Shown here: positions 56,867 through 64,000 of the stretch, piece by piece | Position numbering within the stretch: position 1 is the first letter of the stretch | How the letters are laid out: every line of letters begins with the position of its first letter | Source: Janthinobacterium sp. B9-8 | Lineage (GTDB): Bacteria; Pseudomonadota; Gammaproteobacteria; Burkholderiales; Chitinibacteraceae | Direction: 5' to 3' | Assembly (NCBI RefSeq): GCF_000969645.2 | Contig: NZ_CP014222.1 | Span: 3,785,740 to 3,849,739 of the forward strand | Length of the DNA stretch: 64,000 bases | Program-made: the position numbers and the translations under genes | The notes under the pieces: generated by a model | What the model saw: only the letters and a program-made list of their open reading frames with translations | What the model was told of the DNA's origin: nothing | Databases searched by the model: none

Positions 56867-57993
56867 GTCTCTCCAAGCGCCGTCTGTCACCGTTTGATAT
56901 GGTGTTTGCCGGTCTGATTATTGCCTCAGGGCTATTTGCCTATAAGCGCTACGCCGCGTTTATGGATTATTACGAAGAAGGCATCTTACTTGGCACCGTG
57001 GCCGCCATCGTATGGTTTGGCCGTTTCTGGCCAGCGATGCGCGTATTTCTGCCGGTCAGCGCACTGTTCGCTCTTGCAGGGATTGGCCTGTATCAAAACT
57101 CGCTGGCTAATGGGCAAAGTGTTTTCTGGCTCAAATATATCCTCTCCAGCCAATCGGCCGTGATGTGGATGTGCGTGCTTTATCTTTTAGCCACACTAAT
57201 GTATTGGCTGGGCATGTTGCGCCGCTCTGATACCGCTCTGGATATCGCCAGCAGCTTAACTTGGGCTGCAGCTTCCGCCGCGCTGATCTCTAAACTGGTG
57301 CGCTGGTATGAAAGCTATTTAATCGGCGCAGATGTAGGCCATATCCCTGTTTCCAATCTGTACGAAGTCTTTATTCTGTTTTGCCTGATTACCACCTTGA
57401 TGTATCTGTACTACGAGCAAAAATTCAAAGCACAGGGCATGGCTAAAACCATGGGCGCATTTGTACTGCCCATCATTCTGGCCGCAGTTGGTTTTATTCT
57501 CTGGTATAGCGTTGATCGTCAGGCACATGAAATTCAGCCGCTCATCCCTGCCCTGCAATCCTGGTGGATGAAAATTCATGTACCGGCAAACTTTGTGGGC
57601 TACGGTGCATTTGCATTATCTGCGGGCTTGGCAACGGCTCAGCTTTTAGTTTCGCGTGGCATTCTGGTCAACCGCCTGCCTAGCTACGAAACGCTGGGCG
57701 AAGTGATGTACAAAGCGATATCCATCGGCTTTCTATTCTTTACCATCGCCACCATTTTAGGTGCGATGTGGGCTGCCGAAGCATGGGGCGGCTACTGGAG
57801 CTGGGATCCAAAAGAAACATGGGCGCTGATTGTATGGCTCAACTACGCATCATGGCTACATATGCGCTTAGTGAAAGGCTGGCGCGGCAATATACTGGCT
57901 TGGTGGGCACTGATTGGCTTGCTAGTCACCACCTTCGCTTTTATTGGTGTAAATATGTTTTTATCCGGCTTGCATTCATACGGCGGCTTATAA
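56863..57993 (+). CDS. resC: ResC/CcsA-type haem-handling component of System II cytochrome c synthase
   Basis: 376-residue inner-membrane protein with about eight membrane segments. The haem-handling tryptophan-rich WWD-type motif is AWGGYWSWDPKETWALIVWL near residue 310; conserved histidines flank it (VGHIPVSNLYE, KIHVPANFVGYG and WLHMRL). It works with ResB to deliver and attach haem to the CXXCH motif. Coupled to resB by a 4-base overlap and followed by a terminator. Confidence 0.96.
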   Translation: MSLSKRRLSPFDMVFAGLIIASGLFAYKRYAAFMDYYEEGILLGTVAAIVWFGRFWPAMRVFLPVSALFALAGIGLYQNSLANGQSVFWLKYILSSQSAVMWMCVLYLLATLMYWLGMLRRSDTALDIASSLTWAAASAALISKLVRWYESYLIGADVGHIPVSNLYEVFILFCLITTLMYLYYEQKFKAQGMAKTMGAFVLPIILAAVGFILWYSVDRQAHEIQPLIPALQSWWMKIHVPANFVGYGAFALSAGLATAQLLVSRGILVNRLPSYETLGEVMYKAISIGFLFFTIATILGAMWAAEAWGGYWSWDPKETWALIVWLNYASWLHMRLVKGWRGNILAWWALIGLLVTTFAFIGVNMFLSGLHSYGGL

Positions 57994-58011
57994 GCCATCT
58001 GCAACAACCCA

Positions 58012-58041
58012 AAGTGCCTCCATCTGTGGAGGCATTTTTTT
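58012..58041 (+). terminator. resBC terminator
   Basis: TGCCTCC-ATCTGT-GGAGGCA followed by seven Ts, about 20 bases beyond the resC stop. Confidence 0.93.
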
Positions 58042-58292
58042 ACCTGCTACTTTCCGAATTGAACCATTTCACCACCTTTCCAGCAGCCCATCGCTTAAAT
58101 AATAAGCCAGCATCTTTAATCAGGCCTTGGCCCGTTCTGCAAATTACTGACGAAAGAATTAAGCAATACCCTTGTAATTGCTTAATATAAAGTACAAGAA
58201 TACTAGCGATCTATTTGACACTTAAGCAAAGCCAAACTAGCTTAAGTTATATCTTTTCACTGACTACACACCTAAAACACTTGAGGCCAATG

Positions 58293-59645
58293 ATGAAAGC
58301 GGCTTGGTTTGATGATCTAATCCGCTTGGTTTTAACTCGCACCGGCATTGTCGTTCGCGAGCAGGACGGCCTGTGCAAAGAAATCGAAATCTTAAGTAGC
58401 AAGCAACTGGGTTTAAATCCGCAGGAACTACTCCTTGCCTTGCAATTTAGCGAAACTGAATCCAGCAAAGTGTGGCGTGAGATATTGTCCCTGCTCACGG
58501 TAAGTGAATCTTATTTTTTCCGCGATCAGGGCCAATATCATTTACTGCGCGAACACATTTTGCCAGAGCTTATTGCACAAAAAAGAGAACAAAAGCAGCT
58601 GCGTATCTGGAGTGCGGCTTGCTCTTCCGGTGAAGAAGCTTATTCAATTGCTATTTTAATCAGCCAATTGCTGCCCGGCCTAAGCGGCGATTCGCAGTGG
58701 GATATCCGTATTGTGGCGAGCGATATCAATCAGGATATTTTAGATAAAGCCCGCACAGGCATCTATAGCGCATGGTCATTCAGACGAGTAGACCCCGCCA
58801 TACAGAAAATGTATTTCACCCAGCAAGGTAATAGCTGGAAAATCAACCCGGATATCCAAAACAAAGTACATTTTTGCTATAACAATCTACTTGAGGACTC
58901 TTTTCCCGATTTTAATTCCGACCTGCATGATTTTGATTTAATTATTTGCCGTAATGTATTTATTTATTTTTTACCTGAAACTGTAAATAAAATTGCACAA
59001 AAATTTGTGGCTAGCCTGAATGAATCCGCTTATTTAATGACCGGGCATGGTGAGCTGGGATTACGGGAGACTCAAGGACTGGTGGGCAAAAGTATTGATA
59101 ATCTTCTCATATATAAAAAACAATCCGCAGCAATCATTGCCCCCAGGATAATTGAATCTGCGCCGCATATAAAAAAAACAAGAATCATTTCAACACCTAT
59201 ACCAAAAAGCATTCCTGTCGCTAGCAGCCAATACATAAAACCTGCAATTTCCTTTGCGGAGCTATTACAACAGGCAAAAACAAAAGCAAACCAAGGCCAA
59301 TATGAACTCGCTATTTTAGATTGCAGGCAGGCAATCCGTATTAACGAAGCATCACCTCACCCGCATTTTATCCTAGCACAAATTGCAGAAATACAAGGCC
59401 AGCGGCAGGAAAGTAAAATCATGCTCAAGAAATCTTTATATTTAGATCATGATTTCTTACCTGCTTATGTTGAATTATTTAATATTTATATGCAAGAAGG
59501 CAATAAAAAAACAGCTGGAAAAATGTTAGATAGCGCTTTGCATATTGTGCGCAATTTACCAAGCCATTCCCCCGTTATGCACTATGACGAAACCAGCGCC
59601 GGTGAGCTATTGGCTCTATTAGAGCAATTTCAAACTAGCTTATAA
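58293..59645 (+). CDS. CheR-type methyltransferase with C-terminal TPR region (WspC/FrzF-like)
   Basis: 450 residues. The N-terminal CheR all-alpha domain (about 1-75) leads to a SAM-dependent methyltransferase domain: TVSESYFFRDQGQY, RIWSAACSSGEEAYSIAI (SAM site), ASDINQDILDKARTGIYS, DLIICRNVFIYF. After a linker, tetratricopeptide-like helices fill about 345-445 (ELAILDCRQAIRINEASPHPHFILAQIAE). CheR-TPR fusions mark chemosensory systems with alternative outputs. It should methylate the receptor two genes on. ATG 58293 follows GAGG by 6 bases; the frame to 58215 is not supported. First gene of the operon. Confidence 0.92.
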   Translation: MKAAWFDDLIRLVLTRTGIVVREQDGLCKEIEILSSKQLGLNPQELLLALQFSETESSKVWREILSLLTVSESYFFRDQGQYHLLREHILPELIAQKREQKQLRIWSAACSSGEEAYSIAILISQLLPGLSGDSQWDIRIVASDINQDILDKARTGIYSAWSFRRVDPAIQKMYFTQQGNSWKINPDIQNKVHFCYNNLLEDSFPDFNSDLHDFDLIICRNVFIYFLPETVNKIAQKFVASLNESAYLMTGHGELGLRETQGLVGKSIDNLLIYKKQSAAIIAPRIIESAPHIKKTRIISTPIPKSIPVASSQYIKPAISFAELLQQAKTKANQGQYELAILDCRQAIRINEASPHPHFILAQIAEIQGQRQESKIMLKKSLYLDHDFLPAYVELFNIYMQEGNKKTAGKMLDSALHIVRNLPSHSPVMHYDETSAGELLALLEQFQTSL

Positions 59646-59657
59646 GTGGTGAAAGCG

Positions 59658-60659
59658 ATGAGCAATAATTTATATTTTATTTTCAGCGTAAATAACTCTC
59701 TCTATGCCATTGATGCATTAGCCGTCAATATGACCTTCGGGCTGCCTGCTATTCGCAATATGGAAGAAGCGCCTCATTATATTGCCGGAGTCATTAATTT
59801 ACGTGGCCGCATTATTCCAATTTTAGATTTAAATTTGCTGCTAGGCGGCAATGAGCAAGAAAAAAATCTATCCGATGCTGTATTGGTTATGCAGGGTGAT
59901 CAAACCTTGCTTGGCATGATTGTGAATGAAGTGCTGGATGTAATTAATATTTCTACTGAGCAAATAGATCCCCCTCCCCGGCATGAAAGTGCACATCAGC
60001 GGCATCCCTCACTTGTATTAGGAATGGCAAGGGTAGATGAGCAAATTATTAGCATCCTTGATCACCATCGCTTATTGGCGCAAGACTTAATATTGGATGA
60101 GCAGAACTTTGCAGATCTGCCTAAAAATACGGACGCAATGAGCGATACGGATAAAGGCATATTACAAAAACGTGCTGCTGAATTAATACGCCAAGTAGAA
60201 GATGATAGCGGAACAGAAACTTTGCAACTTGCCGTTATTTTGCTAGGGCAAGAATACTTTGGCATGGATATTCGCTATGTAAATGAATTTACCAAAATTA
60301 AAAATATTATTCCCCTGCCTAATTGCCCGCAGCATGTACTGGGAAATATGAATTTACGCGGCAGCATCCTCACTATTATTGATATCCGCCATACCTTAGG
60401 AATGCACTCAGCGAGCTTTAACCAAAGCGCCAAGATTGTAGTTAGCTCGGCCAGCGATATTCTGGTTGGCGTCGCCGTAGATGAAATCGACGATATTGTA
60501 CAAATCAACCCGGTAGAAGTGGTGCCTTTGCCTGCATCAACGCACCCCGAGGTGCTGCGCTATATGATGGGCACCATTCACTATAACCAGAAAGCCATGA
60601 CCATTCTTAATTTACCAGAGATTTTAAAAAACAAAGATTTAATCGTAAACGAGCGTTAG
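59658..60659 (+). CDS. Tandem CheW-CheW adaptor protein
   Basis: 333 residues made of two complete CheW domains. Domain 1 (about 1-150) has LYFIFSVNNSLYAIDALAV and YIAGVINLRGRIIPILDLNLLLG. Domain 2 (about 175-330) has LAVILLGQEYFGMDIRYVNEF, HVLGNMNLRGSILTIIDIRHTLG and ILVGVAVDEIDDIV. Each keeps the N-L-R-G motif that contacts receptor and CheA. Two adaptor units in one chain may bridge neighbouring receptor trimers or replace the two separate CheW genes of Wsp-type systems (inference). ATG 59658 is chosen over upstream GTGs. It follows cheR by 12 bases. Confidence 0.93.
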   Translation: MSNNLYFIFSVNNSLYAIDALAVNMTFGLPAIRNMEEAPHYIAGVINLRGRIIPILDLNLLLGGNEQEKNLSDAVLVMQGDQTLLGMIVNEVLDVINISTEQIDPPPRHESAHQRHPSLVLGMARVDEQIISILDHHRLLAQDLILDEQNFADLPKNTDAMSDTDKGILQKRAAELIRQVEDDSGTETLQLAVILLGQEYFGMDIRYVNEFTKIKNIIPLPNCPQHVLGNMNLRGSILTIIDIRHTLGMHSASFNQSAKIVVSSASDILVGVAVDEIDDIVQINPVEVVPLPASTHPEVLRYMMGTIHYNQKAMTILNLPEILKNKDLIVNER

Positions 60660-60690
60660 CACTGGTGAGTGATCACCTAAGGAGATCGTC

Positions 60691-62142
60691 ATGTTTGAAA
60701 AATTAAAACTCAAATATAGCATTTTGCTAGGCTATGTTTTGCCGCTGCTATTTTTAGTGCTGGTTGGTATTCTGGTCTACAAAAATATTAAAGAGGCTGA
60801 AGAAGAATCGCAGCTGGTGCAACAATCGCAGAGCACCATGCAAAAAATCATCATGCTGCAATACCATATCGCCGCTTTTCAGCGCGCGGCACGGGGCGCA
60901 ATTATTTTCAAAACCGATGCCGTTTTTAAAAATTACCAGAGCCACTCTGATGGATATAAAGCGTCGCTCGCCGATCTGGATGAAATGATTAAAGACGGCA
61001 AGCAAAAAGAAATATTTAAAAATATTAAAACCCTAGGTGATGAGCTGTTGAATGACACTACTGAATATATACGTTTAGTCGATGCTGGGAATAATGAATC
61101 CGCCGCCGCGATATTTCGCACAGGCAAAACATTGGGGCCAGCGGCCGAGTTGAATAAATTACTCGATGAATTTCAGAAGGCTAAAGATGAAACCATGAAA
61201 GAGCAGCAAAAACTAGCTGCAGATGCCTTTAGCGCCCTGCTCAGTACCTTGGTTTACGGCATCATCGGGTCGACTCTAGTAGCGATAGGTCTCGGCTTAT
61301 TTATTGCCTCTCGCATCACACGTACCATCAATGTGGCCATCAATGCCGCCGCCGCAACCTCTAGCGAAATTGCCGCAACCATTGCCCAGCATGAACGCAC
61401 TGCTAATCAACAGGCGGCCATGACCAATGAAATGACCACCACACTTGAAGAGCTCTCTGTTTCATCCCGCCAGTCTTCAGACCAATCTACCAATGCCGCC
61501 GATATGGCAAGAAACGCCAGCACGATGACCGAAGACGGCAACGAAGCGATCAGGCAGGTGGTTGAAGCAATGAGTGGTTTAAAAATGAAAATTGGTGCCA
61601 TTGCCGAGCAAATTCTCTCGCTGTCCGAGCAAACCGGGCAAATTGGCACCATCACCGAGCTGGTTAAAGACTTATCTAATCAAATTAATATGCTGGCTTT
61701 AAATGCTGCAGTAGAGGCCGCGCGTGCAGGCGAACATGGCAAGGGGTTTTCTGTAGTTGCTGCTGAAGTGCGCAAACTATCGGTGGAGAGTAAAAAATCA
61801 GCAGAGCAAGCTAAGGGTATTGTTTCCGGCATTCAAAAGGCATCAGACACCACCATCATGCGCACGGAGGAAGGCACGCGCAATATCGAAACCGTGATGG
61901 GCATTGTTTCCAGGGTAAACGAGCTATTTGAATCGATTTCCAGTTTATCTAATCAGGTCTACCAAAGCTCCCAACAGGGTGCGCTCAATGCTAAACAGCA
62001 AACCGCGGCCATTGCCGAAGTGGTTGGGGCAGCAAACACCATGAATGCCGGGGCCAAGGAAACCGCAGCGGGTATTACCCAAACCAAGGTGGGCATACAA
62101 AACTTGAACGAAGCAAATAACAAGCTCAAAGCGATTGTTTGA
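60691..62142 (+). CDS. Methyl-accepting chemotaxis protein
   Basis: 483 residues. TM1 (about 10-30), a periplasmic four-helix-bundle-like region of about 150 residues, TM2 (about 185-207), then a cytoplasmic region. The segment after TM2 (RITRTINVAINAAAATSSEI) has a weak HAMP if any. The signalling hairpin is LSNQINMLALNAAVEAARAGEHGKGFSVVAAEVRKL, with the full EAARAGE-type tip. An AAGGAG lies 6 bases before the ATG. The product should report to the CheA encoded next, through the tandem CheW protein. Confidence 0.94.
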   Translation: MFEKLKLKYSILLGYVLPLLFLVLVGILVYKNIKEAEEESQLVQQSQSTMQKIIMLQYHIAAFQRAARGAIIFKTDAVFKNYQSHSDGYKASLADLDEMIKDGKQKEIFKNIKTLGDELLNDTTEYIRLVDAGNNESAAAIFRTGKTLGPAAELNKLLDEFQKAKDETMKEQQKLAADAFSALLSTLVYGIIGSTLVAIGLGLFIASRITRTINVAINAAAATSSEIAATIAQHERTANQQAAMTNEMTTTLEELSVSSRQSSDQSTNAADMARNASTMTEDGNEAIRQVVEAMSGLKMKIGAIAEQILSLSEQTGQIGTITELVKDLSNQINMLALNAAVEAARAGEHGKGFSVVAAEVRKLSVESKKSAEQAKGIVSGIQKASDTTIMRTEEGTRNIETVMGIVSRVNELFESISSLSNQVYQSSQQGALNAKQQTAAIAEVVGAANTMNAGAKETAAGITQTKVGIQNLNEANNKLKAIV

Positions 62143-62201
62143 TAGTAAAACGGCGGCCCGCGTCCGCCCGACAATGAGCTAGAGCTACGCTGGGAGGTCG
62201 C

Positions 62202-64000
62202 ATGATAGAAGATAATGAGATGCGCGATTTATTTCGCATCGAAAGCAGTGAACACCTGCAAGCGATTGAAGATGGCTTACTCAAAATCGAAAAAGATCCT
62301 GACAATCAGGCACTGCTAGAGGAGTTATTTCGCGAAGCGCACAGCTTAAAAGGTGCTTCACGGATGCTGGAGCTCTACGATATCGAGCGTATTTTCCATC
62401 GCTTTGAGGATATTTTAGGCAAGGCCAGAATCAGCGGGCAACGCATGGCCAGCGACACCATTGATGGCATGTGTAAATCGCTCGATGCCATCAGAAAGCT
62501 AGTTGATGAAGCGGTAAATGGCAGCATTGCGAATGTAGATGTCTCTGAAGTATTAGCCTCACTTAAAATACCCAGCACTGCTGTGTTAAACACAGCGGAA
62601 GCCATTACTAAAGATAGTCGCGCCCCCACCCAGCAAACAGCAATTGCGGCTCAAATTGATCCTGCTCCGAGCCAGCCCGATACCTCCTCCGCCACAAACG
62701 AGCCCATTCCAAGCGGGCAGATTGATGAAGCCTTTGATGTAGGCAAAGCGATTCTTAGCAGCAAAGCCAATACCGAACAATTTGTAATCGAAACCATACG
62801 CGTTGAAACTCGTAAACTCGATATGCTAATGACACATGCAGGCGAGCTAACCGTCGCAAAAATCCGCATTGCCCGCCGTCATATGGAGCTGGAAGAACTA
62901 CAAGAAAAGTGGGATCAAATTTATCTAACTATTAAAAATTCCAGCGCTAAAAGCGCCCATCTACTCAGCATGCTGGATCAACATGCCAACCATTTAGAAA
63001 ACTTAATCAGCGCCGCTTATGAAGATAGCGCAAGGCTGGATTTTGTCACTGGTGAGCTGGAAGAAGGCATTCGCACCATACGCCTGCTGCCGCTTTCCAC
63101 TATTTTTAATTTATTCGGGCTGATGGTCAGAAAGCTTTCTCGTGAACGAGCTAAAGACGTAGAGCTATATATCGAAGGCGGTGAAATCACCGCAGATAAG
63201 CGCATTCTGGAAGAAATGAAAGACCCGCTTATGCATATCCTTAGAAATGCAATTGATCATGGCCTTGAACTGCCTGCAGAGCGTTTAGCCAAAGGTAAAT
63301 CCAGTACAGGGAATATCAGGCTGCGTGCTTATCAATCATCATCCAAAATTGTCATTGAAATTGAAGATGATGGCCGGGGACTGGATCTGCAAGCGATCAA
63401 ACATGCCGCAAGTAAAACTCGTTTATGGCGAGAAGAAGAATTAGCAGCGATGAGCGATGAGCAAGTGATGAGCCTGATTTTTATGCCCGGTTTTTCCACC
63501 AGTAACTTTGTTTCTGATGTATCCGGGCGCGGCGTAGGCATGGATGTGGTGCGCGCCAACGTAGAAAAACTTAAAGGCAGCGTGAATGTATCGTCCGTGC
63601 CAGGCCACTCATGCACCATCAATATCAAGCTACCGCTCACCCTCGCCACATCACGGGTCCTGATTGTCCTCGCGAATTCAATCAAATATGCCGTGCCGGT
63701 TGAATATGTACAGAAATCCTATCCGCTTTCAAGAAAAGAGCTATTTACTGTAGAAGGCCATCTAGCCACCATGTTTGAAGATAAAGCAGTCGCAGTGGCC
63801 AGGCTGCTGGATTTGCTGCAATTTAAACGCAATGATTTTGTCCCCGCAGCCGATGATAAAGCCGAACAAAAAGCCGATGAATCATCGCCATGCATCATTA
63901 TGGAGGTCAATGGCGAGCGCTTTGGCCTGATCGTCGATGAGTTACTCGATGAGCAGGAAATTGTTTTGAAATCACAAAGTGCCTTGCTCAAACATATCAG
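62202..64000 (+). CDS. CheA-type histidine kinase of the second chemosensory operon, 3' end outside window
   Basis: About 600 residues are visible. An N-terminal HPt domain has the phospho-acceptor in REAHSLKGASRM (His47). A Pro-rich linker (about 130-170), a dimerisation region with AGELTVAKIRIARRHMELEEL, an HATPase domain (HILRNAIDHGLE, EDDGRGLDL, GFSTSN, GRGVGMDVVRANV) and the start of a CheW-like domain (SRVLIVLANSIKYAVPVEYV) follow. GGGAGG lies 5 bases before the ATG. By analogy with WspE/FrzE, a C-terminal receiver may follow beyond the edge, then cheB and an output regulator. Confidence 0.93.
   Translation, partial: MIEDNEMRDLFRIESSEHLQAIEDGLLKIEKDPDNQALLEELFREAHSLKGASRMLELYDIERIFHRFEDILGKARISGQRMASDTIDGMCKSLDAIRKLVDEAVNGSIANVDVSEVLASLKIPSTAVLNTAEAITKDSRAPTQQTAIAAQIDPAPSQPDTSSATNEPIPSGQIDEAFDVGKAILSSKANTEQFVIETIRVETRKLDMLMTHAGELTVAKIRIARRHMELEELQEKWDQIYLTIKNSSAKSAHLLSMLDQHANHLENLISAAYEDSARLDFVTGELEEGIRTIRLLPLSTIFNLFGLMVRKLSRERAKDVELYIEGGEITADKRILEEMKDPLMHILRNAIDHGLELPAERLAKGKSSTGNIRLRAYQSSSKIVIEIEDDGRGLDLQAIKHAASKTRLWREEELAAMSDEQVMSLIFMPGFSTSNFVSDVSGRGVGMDVVRANVEKLKGSVNVSSVPGHSCTINIKLPLTLATSRVLIVLANSIKYAVPVEYVQKSYPLSRKELFTVEGHLATMFEDKAVAVARLLDLLQFKRNDFVPAADDKAEQKADESSPCIIMEVNGERFGLIVDELLDEQEIVLKSQSALLKHI

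Overview
The window looks like chromosome of a Gram-negative betaproteobacterium, most likely Neisseriales/Chromobacteriaceae (a Chromobacterium- or Iodobacter-like organism). This is inferred from the mix of genes: a catecholate siderophore cluster, the block engB / cytochrome c4 / resB / resC, a Pil-Chp chemosensory operon, and moderate GC with AT-rich intergenic DNA. No rRNA, plasmid or prophage gene, integrase, transposase or CRISPR array was seen. Genes at both ends run off the window.

Region 1 (1-11.8 kb) is an iron-acquisition island. On the minus strand are an NRPS (cut by the left edge), mbtH and an Fes-type esterase. On the plus strand is a TonB-dependent receptor with an N-terminal signalling domain. 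Then, again on the minus strand, come entB, entE and entC, which make and activate 2,3-dihydroxybenzoate (DHB). The NRPS reads C-A-PCP-E(start); the A-domain pocket has two acidic residues that point to a basic amino acid and the E domain to a D-residue, so the product should be of the DHB-D-(Lys/Arg/Orn)-Ser chrysobactin/vanchrobactin type rather than enterobactin. Fur boxes lie upstream of fes and of entC. A third lies over a promoter followed by a terminator at 12.74-12.85 kb, which looks like a Fur-controlled small RNA. A degenerate copy of the entC tail forms a coupled 33-codon ORF between entC and entE.

Region 2 (12-21 kb): a membrane protein, a three-gene ABC importer of the TrpXYZ type, hslU without hslV beside it, a receiver-DUF3369 regulator and ilvA. 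Region 3 (20.9-31.3 kb): a leftward catabolic series nupC, deoC, deoA, deoB, cdd, udp for pyrimidine (deoxy)nucleosides, then an inositol-monophosphatase-family gene and a phosphoketolase. Several related palindromic repeats sit between these genes. Region 4 (31.9-35.2 kb): a Ter-like stress operon (VWA, TerD, an unrecognised helical protein, TelA); the last two share an N-terminal YxDLFGxP motif and are the best candidates for something undescribed.

Region 5 (35.3-42.5 kb): an NhaD-like antiporter with gloA, three tRNA-Lys genes, a PAS-GGDEF-EAL protein, a DUF3617 protein and two tandem orphan solute-binding proteins. Region 6 (42.8-52.9 kb): pilG, pilH, pilI, pilJ and a 1,980-residue chpA with an internal array of 108-bp repeats. 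Region 7 (53.2-58 kb): engB, cytochrome c4 and System II cytochrome c maturation (resB, resC). Region 8 (58.3-64 kb): a second chemosensory operon of the Wsp/Frz 'alternative function' type: CheR-TPR, a tandem CheW-CheW protein, a receptor and a CheA cut by the right edge.
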